Shown here in pieces: positions 25,235 to 33,798 of a stretch of DNA of 64,000 nucleotides. The notes below the pieces were generated by a model. The model saw only the letters and a list, made by a program, of their open reading frames with translations. It was not told the origin of the DNA and made no database searches. The stretch lies in assembly GCF_000737515.1 (NCBI RefSeq), contig NZ_CP006587.1, forward strand, positions 1,903,001 through 1,967,000. The letters run 5' to 3'. This DNA is from Hymenobacter sp. APR13 (GTDB lineage: Bacteria; Bacteroidota; Bacteroidia; Cytophagales; Hymenobacteraceae). The position numbers and the translations under genes are program-made. Every line of letters starts with the position of its first letter. Position 1 is the stretch's first letter.

Positions 25235-27673
25235 TTAACCGTTCAGTTTCGGCTGCATCTGCATGCGACTTAGGTTCAGCTCCAGGTCGTCGTCTTCCTC
25301 GTGGTAGTTGTCGTCGTAGTGCTTGATGCCCGACTGGTCGATGACGTCCTCGTCCTTGCCGTGCTCGAAGGTAACTAGCAGGCAGGGCAGCAGAATCAGG
25401 TTGGAGAAGTTGGTAATCAGCAGGCTGGCCGACATCAGCAGGCCCAGGGCCTTCGTGCCGCCAAACTCCGAGAAGGCAAACACCGAGAAGCCCAGAAACA
25501 GCACAATGCTGGTGTAAATCATGCTGGTGCCGGCCTCACTCAGCGTGGTGCTGATGGCGGCCTTCACCCGGCGGCCGTTGGCGGCCATTTCCTGCCGGAA
25601 CTTGGCCAGCAGATGGATGGAGTTGTCGCCATCGATGCCCAGCGCAATGCTGAAAATGAGGGCCGTGCTGGGCTTGAGCGGAATGCCGAAGTAGCCCATA
25701 ATGCCGCCCGTAAGCAGCAGCGTGAAGAAGTTAGGCAGCAGCGTGAAGAACACCGCCCGGATGCTGCGGAACAGAATCAGCACCACCAGGCCCACCAGCG
25801 CAAAGGCAATCAGCAGGCTTTCCTTGAGCGTACCAATCAGGTATTCATTGCCCTTGGTGAAGATGATGGTGGTGCCCGTGAGCTTCACGTCCATGCCGGT
25901 GCCCTTAAAAATCCGGTTGATTTCGGGCCGGATGCCGTTGTTGAGCAGCGTATCGAGGTTGTGGGAGCCGATGTCGGCAATCTTCAGCGAGATGCGGGCC
26001 CGCTGCATGGTGCTGTCGGTGAAGGAGCGCAGCAGCTTGCTGGTGAGGGCGCCTTCGCTGCCTTTAGTGCTCTGGGAGCGGGCCAGGTAGCTGAATACGT
26101 AGTTCTTCTCGGAGTTGTCGGGCAGGCGGTAGTAGTCGGGGCTGCCGTTGTAGAAGGCCTGGGTGGAGGCTTTCAGGAAGGTCACCACGCTTACCGGCGT
26201 CGTCAGCACGGGCTGGGTGCGCAGGTAGTTCTCCAGCCGGTCAATCTTCTCCAGATTTTTCAGCTTGAGCAGGCCCTTGGGCTTGCCGGTGTCCACCACC
26301 AGCTCCAGCGGCATCACGCCGTTGAAGTGCTGCTCGAAGAACTTGAGGTCGGAGTTCACCGACGAATCCTTGGGCAGATCGTCCACCATGTAGCTCACTG
26401 AGCGCACCTTGCTCACGCCAAACCCGGCCAGCACCGCAAACACCAGCGCCGCTATGTACACCGTGCGGCGGCGCTCCAGCACCAGGTAGTCGAAGAACTC
26501 CAGCAGCTTCATCAGCGGCTTGGCCTCCAGGTGCTCCAGCTGCTTGGGCGTGGGCGGCGGCAGAATGGTGAACACAATCGGCATCAGAATGAACGACACC
26601 GCAAAGGCCACGAAGATGTTGATGGTGGCCACCGCCCCGAACTGGAACAGAATGGCAATGTTGGTGAAGCAGAACACCACGAAGCCAATAGCCGTGGTGG
26701 TATTGTTCATCAAGGTTACGAGCCCGATTTTGCGCACCACCCGCGCCATCGCCAGCACCTGGTTGCCCGATTTGCGGTAGTCGTAGTGGTAGCGGCTAAG
26801 CAGATAAGTACAGTTCGGAATGCCAATCACGATGATGATACTCGGAATCAGCCCCGTCAGCAGGTTGATTTTATAGCCCATCAGCACCATCGAGCCAATG
26901 CACCACACCACCACAATCAGCACAATCAGCAGCGGAAACACCACCGCCGACCACGTCCGGAAAAACATGAGCAGCGTGAGGGCCATCATCACGATGGTGA
27001 GGCCCACGAACAGCTTCATTTCCGAGGCTACCTTGGTGGTCATGGTGGCCCGCACGTAGGGCAGGCCGGCGTAGTGCATCTTGATGCCGGTTTTCTGCTG
27101 AAACCGCTCGGCATGGCCCAGAATCTCCTTCATCACGGCTTCCCGCCGGCTGGAATTCAGGTACTTGGGGTCCATGGTGAGGGCCAGCAGCGTGGCCCCG
27201 GTGGTAGGCGAAATCAGCTGGCCTTTGTAGAATTCCTGGGAGTTCACCACCCGCATCAGGGAGTCAAGCTCGGGCTGGGTCTGGGGGAAGTTGCGGAAGA
27301 TAGGCTCGGCTCGGAACGTGCGCAGAGTGGTATCCTTCACCAGCCGCGGCAACCGCGTGACGCCCAGAATGCCGTTCACGCCCCGCACCTGGCTGAGCGT
27401 GTCCGTCAGCAGGCGCAGCTCATTGAAGTTGCCAAGCTGGTACACCGAGCTGTCCTGCATGCCCAGCACCAGCACGTTGCCATCCTCGCCAAACTGCCGC
27501 TTGAACTGCTGGAAATACACCATGTCCGGGTCGGTGGGGCTCACCACCTGAGCAAAATCGTAGGTCATTTCGATTTTGCGAGCCTGCCAGCCCATGAAGA
27601 CCGTGATGAGTGCCAGCAGCCCTACCAGCAGGCGGCGGTTCTTGATGACGAACAGGGCGAGGTTTCTCCACAT
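25235..27673 (-). CDS. RND superfamily MMPL/HAE3-type exporter
   Basis: An 812-residue inner-membrane transporter with the RND plan: TM1 (NRRLLVGLLALITVFMGW), a large periplasmic loop, a five- to six-helix block (MKLFVGLTIVMMALTLLMFF...), and the whole pattern duplicated. Conserved helix residues include GIPNCTYLLSRYHYDY and FSIALGIDGDNSIHLLAKFRQE, and the second half repeats SEAGTSMIYTSIVLFLGFSVFAFSEF. Such HAE3/MMPL proteins export hydrophobic or lipid-like compounds by proton motive force. There is no adjacent adaptor or outer-membrane channel gene, so it may work alone. It has its own TAnnTTTG promoter at 27691. Confidence 0.88.
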   Translation of the reverse strand: MWRNLALFVIKNRRLLVGLLALITVFMGWQARKIEMTYDFAQVVSPTDPDMVYFQQFKRQFGEDGNVLVLGMQDSSVYQLGNFNELRLLTDTLSQVRGVNGILGVTRLPRLVKDTTLRTFRAEPIFRNFPQTQPELDSLMRVVNSQEFYKGQLISPTTGATLLALTMDPKYLNSSRREAVMKEILGHAERFQQKTGIKMHYAGLPYVRATMTTKVASEMKLFVGLTIVMMALTLLMFFRTWSAVVFPLLIVLIVVVWCIGSMVLMGYKINLLTGLIPSIIIVIGIPNCTYLLSRYHYDYRKSGNQVLAMARVVRKIGLVTLMNNTTTAIGFVVFCFTNIAILFQFGAVATINIFVAFAVSFILMPIVFTILPPPTPKQLEHLEAKPLMKLLEFFDYLVLERRRTVYIAALVFAVLAGFGVSKVRSVSYMVDDLPKDSSVNSDLKFFEQHFNGVMPLELVVDTGKPKGLLKLKNLEKIDRLENYLRTQPVLTTPVSVVTFLKASTQAFYNGSPDYYRLPDNSEKNYVFSYLARSQSTKGSEGALTSKLLRSFTDSTMQRARISLKIADIGSHNLDTLLNNGIRPEINRIFKGTGMDVKLTGTTIIFTKGNEYLIGTLKESLLIAFALVGLVVLILFRSIRAVFFTLLPNFFTLLLTGGIMGYFGIPLKPSTALIFSIALGIDGDNSIHLLAKFRQEMAANGRRVKAAISTTLSEAGTSMIYTSIVLFLGFSVFAFSEFGGTKALGLLMSASLLITNFSNLILLPCLLVTFEHGKDEDVIDQSGIKHYDDNYHEEDDDLELNLSRMQMQPKLNG

Positions 27674-27690
27674 AGGCTGCTAAAATGCAG

Positions 27691-27698
27691 CAAAGGTA
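27691..27698 (-). promoter_or_regulatory. -7 promoter element (TACCTTTG) of the MMPL exporter gene
   Basis: Exact TAnnTTTG on the minus strand, 17 bp upstream of ATG 27671-27673, implying a very short leader. Confidence 0.6.
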
Positions 27699-27910
27699 CG
27701 CAACCCCAAGCAGCTATCCGGTGAGGCTCAGCCATTAAAGGAAGCCGTGGTGCAGGCGGCCAGCCAGGTGCTGAGGCCGGGTCGCTGATTTTTTACTTCG
27801 ATACCGGGGAACATTTTATGGCACTTCTAGCGTAAGTAGGCCCACTACAGGACGTTGCAGCACTCAGCAATTGAATTATACCGCGCCGGGTGTAGTGTTT
27901 TTCTTTTGCC

Positions 27911-28309
27911 ATGACCCTGTACAATTCCCCGGAAGCGCTGCTGACGTACCATCCGGCTTCCGAAACTCTGCTGCTGAGCTGCAGCACGCCGCATTTGTCG
28001 GCGGCATTCAACCAGGCCTATCAGCGGGCCCTGGAAGAAATGCGCGTCCAGAACGTCGACAAGCTGCTGCTGGACCTGAAGCGCAACGCCCCGCCTACCG
28101 ACGAAGACGCGGAGCTGCTGCGCCCCCTCACCAAAGCCCTGGCCGACCACGCCACCCGCCCGCTCTTTATTGCGGCCGTGGTATCGGAGGGGCAGTACCA
28201 TTACCAGATCGGCAGCTCGCTGGCCGCCGCGCCCCTGCCGCCCGCGCAGGTGCAGTTCAACTACTTCACCTCCCGCCGCGACGCCACCCAGTGGCTGAGC
28301 GAAAACTGA
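27911..28309 (+). CDS. Hypothetical protein, SpoIIAA/STAS-like small domain
   Basis: A 132-residue protein without signal or membrane segment. It has alternating strand/helix pattern (EALLTYHPASETLLLSCSTP, then a helix FNQAYQRALEEMRV, the strand DKLLLDLKRN, the helix DAELLRPLTKALADHA, the strand PLFIAAVVS). It resembles the protein at 54299-54706 in length and layout (ALLTY/LLLTH start, LLDLKRN/LIDLRSR strand), so the two are probably paralogs. A STAS or SpoIIAA-like fold is a guess from this layout. It is monocistronic, with a terminator behind it. Confidence 0.55.
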   Translation: MTLYNSPEALLTYHPASETLLLSCSTPHLSAAFNQAYQRALEEMRVQNVDKLLLDLKRNAPPTDEDAELLRPLTKALADHATRPLFIAAVVSEGQYHYQIGSSLAAAPLPPAQVQFNYFTSRRDATQWLSEN

Positions 28310-28333
28310 TTCGCCTGCCTTCTGGAGCATAAA

Positions 28334-28368
28334 AAAAGCCGTCCCGGAAGTTGTCCGGAACGGCTTTT
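28334..28368. terminator. Bidirectional terminator
   Basis: Stem AAAAGCCGTCCCGGA against TCCGGAACGGCTTTT (one mismatch), loop 5 nt, flanked by A and T runs. It lies between convergent genes. Confidence 0.85.
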
Positions 28369-28390
28369 CTATGCCCGAAAAGTCAGGCGG

Positions 28391-31300
28391 CTAGTGCACT
28401 ACTTCCACCCAGCCTTTCCAGCTTTCGCCGGTGTTGCTCTTGAGTTGGTAGAAATATACGCCGCCGGGCACGTTTTCCTGGCCCCAGCCTTGGGTGTAAT
28501 TGCTCTGCTCGAACACCTTCTTGCCCCAGCGGTTGAAAATCTGGATATCAACCGGCTGCAGGGTCACCAGGGGCCGGAACGTGTCGTTGAGGCCGTCGCC
28601 GTTGGGCGTAATGACGTTGGGCTTTTCTTCCTGAAAGATGTTCACTGTCACGGTTCTGGCTTCCTCGCACTGGCCGTTGGAGCCGTACCGGGCCGTCAGG
28701 CGCACCACATAGGTGCCGGGGCGGGTGTAGGTGTGGCTGGGCGTAGCGCCCGTCCCGAAAGTGCCGTCGCCGAAGTCCCAGGCGTAGCTACCTACAGCGG
28801 CCGTAGCCGTGCTGCTGAACGCCACGGGTACGCCCGTAAACTCATTGACTACGCCGGCCGACGCCGTTACCTGCGGCCGCGGCGCCACCGATACCAGCAC
28901 GGTGTCTTTGCCGGTGCAGTTGTTGGGCGTGGTGGTGGTGAGGATGTAGAACGTGTTGGCCGTGGGCGAGGCCACTACCGTGCGGCCCCGGGTGGTATTG
29001 AGGCCCGTAGGCGGGAACCAAGCATACGTCACGCCCGGGCCGGCATCCGGCACGCTCAGCGTCACGGAGCCGCCTTCGCAGATGGTGCGGTCGGGGCCGG
29101 CGGCAGCGGGCGGCAGGCCGTATACTACAATCGTGTCGGTGGCCGTGGCGCTCTGGATGCAGTTGGAAGGGTCCGTGACGGTTAGGCGGGCAATGTAGGT
29201 GCCCGGGGTGTTGTATACTGTGCTTACCGTGGTGGTGGCGTTGGTGGAGCTTAGGCCGTTACCGAACGTCCAGTTGGTGGAAGTACCGCTCACCGAAGGC
29301 CGGGTGAAATACACAGTCAGCGGCGCGCAGCCCGTCCGGATGCGTGAGCCGCCGGGCGTGGCCGAGGGCGTAAACGTAGCATCAAGCTGCAGCACGTCAA
29401 TCTTGAAGGCGGCATTGTTCCAAGTGGAGTTGTTGGTGGCTGAGAAGCCGTTGGGCGTGATGGGTAGCGTAGCCGAGCCGCTGCCCACGCACATCGACTG
29501 GTAAATGATGCCTTTTTTGTCGAAGCGCGAGGTGCCGCCGTCTACGTGGCAGCTGCCGTTGCCGAAGTAGGTGCCATATACGAGGCCGCTGGCGTTGGCC
29601 GAGAGCTGCATGATGTAGAAGTAGCCGAAGCTGCCCGAAGAACCCGACGACGACGTCTGGATGGCGTTGGGCGTTACAGGCATGTTGGCAATGTTGCCTC
29701 CAAAGCCGGATAGCAGAATCTGTCCGCAGTTATCTACCAGGAAAGCAGTAGGCGAAATGTTGGTCCCGCCCGAGTTGCCGTTGCCTATCACCGTAGAGAA
29801 GCGCGTGGTCGTCAGCAGGCGGTTGATTTTGTGCAGAAATTGTAGGCTGTTGGGGTTGGAATAGACGCCCGCCGACACGGGGTACGCCCCGTCGGTCTGC
29901 CCGAACAGGTATACCTCTCCCTGGCGGTCAAGCTGCAGGAAGTAAGCCTGGTCGTAGCCGGGCGTACCGATGTAGGAAGCTTGGAACAGGTCGTTGCCGG
30001 CCGCCGCAATACGAGCTACGAAGCCGTCGGCGCTGCCGCCGCGGTATTGGGGGTTGAGGCCGCCCTGGGTGCCGGGGAAGTTGGTGCTGGTGGTGCCACC
30101 GCTCACGAACACCGTGCCGGTGCTGTCTACCTGTACCGAGTAGGCTGCGTCTTCGCCCGAACCACCCAGGAACGTACTCCACGTCAGGCTGTTGAGGCTA
30201 GAGCTGAACTTGGCCACTACTGCATCGGAGTTGGCGCCCTTGGTACCCTGAAAGCCGTTGACGATGGGCAGGTTCGCCGACGTGGTCATCGTAGCCAGGT
30301 AGATATTGCCCTGGGCATCGGTCGTGACGTCGCCGCGGTAGGTGTCGTTGTAGTTTTTGTCGAGCGTGCCAGTGATTTGGCCATCGGCGCCGTTGCCGCC
30401 AAAGAAGGTGGAGGCCAACAGCTGGGTACCGGTCGGGTTCAGCTTCGACACCACAATGTCGGCTCCGGTGTTGAAGCTCACATCATAGGCGCCGGTGGTA
30501 GTAGGAAAGTCGGAGGAACTGGTAGTACCCAGAATCACTAGGTTGCCGGCGGGGTCCACCACCATACTGTGCGGATGATCGTCGGAGCCGCCGCCAATGT
30601 AGGTGCCGTAGATACGCGAAGCCGCCCGCGTGGTAGCCGACGGGTTGAACTTCATAATGCCGTAGTCCTGGCTGCCGGCAAAGCTTACGTCGTAGGCCCC
30701 GGTAGTGGTGGGGTAGCCGGCGGCAAACACCACACCGCCGGCGTACAGGTTGCCCTGCGCGTCATAGGTGGCCGTGTAGCCGTAGTTGCTGCCCGTCGAG
30801 CCGGTGTACGACGAGTACACCAGCACGGGGTCAATCACCAGCGGCAGGGCGTGGTTGTAGTCCTGCGGGAAGGCAAACGAAAGGGTGTTGTCGGCGCTGA
30901 GCATGTAGCGGCATGCTACCGGTATTTTGCGGCCGTCCTGCAGTTGGTACGCCACCGGGCTTTGCTCCAGCACGGTACCCACCGAGGTGGTCACCTGCAA
31001 AGCACCTTTCACGATGGCGAGCTTCTGCTGGCCTTCGTAGCGGAGCTTGATGCGCTTGGCATCGGCTCCGGGGGCCAGCTCGAAGTCGTATTCCAGCTGC
31101 TCATCGTGGGTGTAGAAACGCAAGTTAGTGCCGGGGTACAGCTCCTGGTAGCGCACCTCGTTATAGGAAGGCACGTTGCTGGCCCACTTGCTGCGATCCT
31201 TACCCAGGAAGTAGTTGGTCACCTCGCCGGTTTCGTCGCCGCCCTTCACCAGCGCCTGCATGTTGGCGCCCACAAACGACACCGAATAGGCGTGCGCCTT

Positions 31301-31609
31301 GATGCGGTGGTCGCGCCCGTCGGGCTTGTGATGATGAAGTTCCTCTACCGCCTTGGTATCGTAAAGAGTCTGCAGCAGCCGTCCTCGCTCCAGATACAGC
31401 CGGCCGCCGGGCACATCGGTAGCAAACAAAACTGGCCGCGCCCACTGGTTGCGGTTCGCTATAAACTGCAGGTGGCGGGCTTCGGTAGGCGCTGCCACCT
31501 TGCCCGGACCATCGGCTGCTACGGCTGGTGCCGACGCAAGCAGCCCCAAGGCCGCAAGCAGCCCCTGAAATGCAGATGTACGGTACCCCGAAATAGTAGA
31601 AATTCCCAT
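28391..31609 (-). CDS. Large T9SS-secreted surface protein with SBBP repeats, PKD domains and type B sorting domain
   Basis: A 1072-residue exported protein. It has a signal peptide (FQGLLAALGLLASAPAVAA), an N-terminal jelly-like domain (HLQFIANRNQWARPVLFATDV...), and beta-propeller SBBP repeats from about residue 275 to 760 (repeats of DAQGNLYAGG, DPAGNLVILG, DAQGNIYLAT, DSTGTVFVSGGT, DRQGEVYLFGQT). Two PKD-like domains follow, with the FGNG and WDFGDGTFG motifs. It ends in the gliding-motility-type C-terminal domain (ITPNGDGLNDTFRP ... IFNRWGKKVFEQ ... PGGVYFYQLK), the type B signal for the type IX secretion system. The protein is probably attached to the cell surface. The actual binding target is unknown. 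Confidence 0.9.
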   Translation of the reverse strand: MGISTISGYRTSAFQGLLAALGLLASAPAVAADGPGKVAAPTEARHLQFIANRNQWARPVLFATDVPGGRLYLERGRLLQTLYDTKAVEELHHHKPDGRDHRIKAHAYSVSFVGANMQALVKGGDETGEVTNYFLGKDRSKWASNVPSYNEVRYQELYPGTNLRFYTHDEQLEYDFELAPGADAKRIKLRYEGQQKLAIVKGALQVTTSVGTVLEQSPVAYQLQDGRKIPVACRYMLSADNTLSFAFPQDYNHALPLVIDPVLVYSSYTGSTGSNYGYTATYDAQGNLYAGGVVFAAGYPTTTGAYDVSFAGSQDYGIMKFNPSATTRAASRIYGTYIGGGSDDHPHSMVVDPAGNLVILGTTSSSDFPTTTGAYDVSFNTGADIVVSKLNPTGTQLLASTFFGGNGADGQITGTLDKNYNDTYRGDVTTDAQGNIYLATMTTSANLPIVNGFQGTKGANSDAVVAKFSSSLNSLTWSTFLGGSGEDAAYSVQVDSTGTVFVSGGTTSTNFPGTQGGLNPQYRGGSADGFVARIAAAGNDLFQASYIGTPGYDQAYFLQLDRQGEVYLFGQTDGAYPVSAGVYSNPNSLQFLHKINRLLTTTRFSTVIGNGNSGGTNISPTAFLVDNCGQILLSGFGGNIANMPVTPNAIQTSSSGSSGSFGYFYIMQLSANASGLVYGTYFGNGSCHVDGGTSRFDKKGIIYQSMCVGSGSATLPITPNGFSATNNSTWNNAAFKIDVLQLDATFTPSATPGGSRIRTGCAPLTVYFTRPSVSGTSTNWTFGNGLSSTNATTTVSTVYNTPGTYIARLTVTDPSNCIQSATATDTIVVYGLPPAAAGPDRTICEGGSVTLSVPDAGPGVTYAWFPPTGLNTTRGRTVVASPTANTFYILTTTTPNNCTGKDTVLVSVAPRPQVTASAGVVNEFTGVPVAFSSTATAAVGSYAWDFGDGTFGTGATPSHTYTRPGTYVVRLTARYGSNGQCEEARTVTVNIFQEEKPNVITPNGDGLNDTFRPLVTLQPVDIQIFNRWGKKVFEQSNYTQGWGQENVPGGVYFYQLKSNTGESWKGWVEVVH

Positions 31610-31915
31610 CTAAAAAATTTATGAGTTGGATGAAAGACAATGAAACCGACTGAAAACCAACTGCTAGCCGAAGGCGCACATCAGCGCCAAGCAAAGGACA
31701 GTCAGCAAAAAAACTTCCCCCAAGTAAGCAATATTCTTTTCGAATGCCGATAAAGCAGTAGCTATTTTACAGGAAAAATTTCAACTTATCCAACTGTGAA
31801 TGAGAACCTAACTGCGGGCCGCGGCTGTTCCGGCCGCACCTTCCGGGCACAAAAAAGCCCCACCCCGCGCAAACAGGATGGGGCTCTTCTATGCCCGAAT
31901 ACTATTCAGCTATTC
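31610..31915. other. Non-coding gap upstream of the T9SS protein gene
   Basis: About 300 bp, AT-rich between 31700 and 31800, with no gene seen. It contains the glyS terminator at 31856-31885 and the promoter of the T9SS gene somewhere in 31620-31720; no clear TAnnTTTG is present. Confidence 0.5.
31856..31885 (-). terminator. Terminator of glyS
   Basis: Stem AGCCCCA / TGGGGCT, extended by CCC/GGA, with A run at the left end giving a T tract on the minus strand; 31 bp past the stop of glyS. Confidence 0.7.
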
Positions 31916-33433
31916 CTATAGCTGCTCGAAAATACGCGACAAGCTCACGGCCTCCCCAATGTAGCCGCGCAGCTCCGCAATCGGCATGCGGGTCTGCTCG
32001 CGGGAGTCGCGGTGGCGCACAGTCACGGTATTGTCTTCCAGCGTCTGGCCATCCACCACAATGCAGAACGGCGTGCCGATCAGGTCCTGGCGGGTGTAGC
32101 GCTTGCCGATGGCGTCGCGCTCCTCCATCACCACCCGGAAGTCGTAGCGCAGGCTGTTGAAGATTTCCTCGGCCTTCTCGGGCATGCCGTCCTTTTTCAC
32201 GAGCGGGAAAATGGCGGCCTTGATGGGGGCCACGGCCGGGTGTAGCTTCAGGAAGGTACGCGTCTTGGTCTGCTCCTTCTCGCCTTCGCCTTCCGTAATG
32301 GTTTCCTCAGTGTAAGCCTGGCAGAGCGTGGCCAGGAACAGGCGGTCGGCGCCCACGCTGGTTTCCACCACGTAGGGCACGTAGTTGCCGTAGGGCTTGC
32401 CGGTTTCGGGGTTTACGTCGGCATCGAAGTACTGCTGCTTTTTGCGGCTGAGCTCCTGGTGCTGCATCAGGTCGAAGTCGGAGCGCGAGTGGATGCCCTC
32501 GATTTCCTTGAAGCCGAAGGGAAATTCGTACTCGATGTCCACGGCGGCCTTGGCGTAGTGGGCCAGCTTTTCGTGGTCGTGGAAGCGGAGTTTGGCGGCT
32601 GGTAGGCCCATCACCTCGTGCCAGCGGCGGCGGGTGGCCTTCCACTTGTCGTACCACTCACCCTCGGTGCCAGGCCGCACGAAGAATTGCATTTCCATCT
32701 GCTCGAACTCCCGCATGCGGAAGATGAACTGCCGGGCCACAATCTCGTTGCGGAAGGCCTTGCCGATCTGGGCAATGCCAAACGGCACCTTCTGCCGCGC
32801 CGACTTCTGCACGTTCAGGAAGTTGACGAAGATGCCCTGGGCCGTTTCGGGGCGCAGGTAGATCTTGCTGGAGTCTTCGGCCACGGCCCCGATCTGGGTC
32901 GAGAACATCAGGTTGAACTGGCGCACATCGGTCCAGTTGCTGGTTTTGCTGATGGGGCAGATGATTTTCTCATCCACAATGAGCTGCTTCACGCCGGCCA
33001 GGTCTTCCGAGGTCAGCAGGCGGCCCATTTCGGCCAGCAGGGTTTCGGCGCGGGCCAGCTCGCCGTTCTTCTCGTACTCGGCGGCTTTGTCTTCCAGCAG
33101 CACGTCGGCGCGGTAGCGCTTCTTGCTGTCGAGGTTGTCGATCATGGGGTCGGAGAAGCCATCGACGTGGCCGGAAGCCTTCCAGGTGAGCGGGTGCATG
33201 AAGATGGCCGCGTCGATGCCCACCACGTTCTGGTTGAGCTGGGTCATGGCCTTCCACCAGAGCTGCTTGAGGTTGTTTTTGAGCTCCACGCCGTTGGGGC
33301 CGTAGTCGTACACGGCGGCCAGGCCGTCGTAGATTTCCGAGGAAGGGAATACAAAGCCGTATTCCTTGGCGTGCGACACGATATCGGCCAAGGTGTTTTC
33401 GGCCGTGGCGGCGGGTTTCTGCTCGTTGCTCAT
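31916..33433 (-). CDS. glyS: Glycine--tRNA ligase (dimeric, single-chain class II)
   Basis: This class II synthetase charges tRNA-Gly. The 505-residue protein is of the alpha2 type found in Bacteroidota, archaea and eukaryotes, not the alpha2beta2 type. Visible motifs: FVFPSSEIYDGLAAVYDYGPNGVELKNNL (N-terminal glycine pocket, in two pieces), NLMFSTQIGAV, the class II motif 2 segment LRPETAQGIFVNF and GKAFRNEIV...FRMREFEQMEMQFF, motif 3 in YVPYVVETSVGADRLFLATLC, and the C-terminal anticodon-binding domain (GTPFCIVVDGQTLEDNTVTVRHRDS). Start ATG 33431-33433. The nearby repeat is immediately upstream. Confidence 0.95.
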   Translation of the reverse strand: MSNEQKPAATAENTLADIVSHAKEYGFVFPSSEIYDGLAAVYDYGPNGVELKNNLKQLWWKAMTQLNQNVVGIDAAIFMHPLTWKASGHVDGFSDPMIDNLDSKKRYRADVLLEDKAAEYEKNGELARAETLLAEMGRLLTSEDLAGVKQLIVDEKIICPISKTSNWTDVRQFNLMFSTQIGAVAEDSSKIYLRPETAQGIFVNFLNVQKSARQKVPFGIAQIGKAFRNEIVARQFIFRMREFEQMEMQFFVRPGTEGEWYDKWKATRRRWHEVMGLPAAKLRFHDHEKLAHYAKAAVDIEYEFPFGFKEIEGIHSRSDFDLMQHQELSRKKQQYFDADVNPETGKPYGNYVPYVVETSVGADRLFLATLCQAYTEETITEGEGEKEQTKTRTFLKLHPAVAPIKAAIFPLVKKDGMPEKAEEIFNSLRYDFRVVMEERDAIGKRYTRQDLIGTPFCIVVDGQTLEDNTVTVRHRDSREQTRMPIAELRGYIGEAVSLSRIFEQL

Positions 33434-33460
33434 GCTGTATAGAGAAGTAAGAGGCGTCGG

Positions 33461-33546
33461 CTGTCATTCCCACGAAGGAGGAATCTCGCTAGTACGGTAA
33501 CTGATTATGCTACACTAGCGAGATTCCTCCTTCGTCGGAATGACAG
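33461..33546. repeat. GTCATTCC...GAATCTCGC palindrome upstream of glyS
   Basis: Arms of about 33 nt (33461-33493 and 33514-33546), nearly perfect, outer end CTGTCATTCCCACGAAGG and inner GGAATCTCGCTAGT. It is a sub-type of the GTCAT superfamily and shares the inner GAATCTCGC with 40766-40937. Confidence 0.9.
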
Positions 33547-33732
33547 TTGCTCCCGGCAAAAGTAGCTAAAGCCGGCGCTAGTAGCCTAGCCATGGTTGCA
33601 GAAGAGGCATTGCCGGCGTGCCAGTCAGTAATTTAGCGCTTCCTGAATATTGGGGGCTAACCCCGGATGGCTTCCTGCGTTTAGCGCCTCAAATGGAAGC
33701 CGGCCGGGTAGTGCCGTAACAATTTCATAATC

Positions 33733-33762
33733 TTGCCGCCCCTAAGGGTAAGTCTACCTTTG
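33733..33762 (+). promoter_or_regulatory. Promoter of the phosphate transporter gene
   Basis: TTG at 33733-33735 (-33) and TACCTTTG at 33755-33762 (-7), spaced 19 bp, match the Bacteroidota consensus. The predicted leader to ATG 33799 is about 30 nt. Confidence 0.7.
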
Positions 33763-33798
33763 GATGATGAAAACCGTCTTTTCACCAATTCCCTTCTT

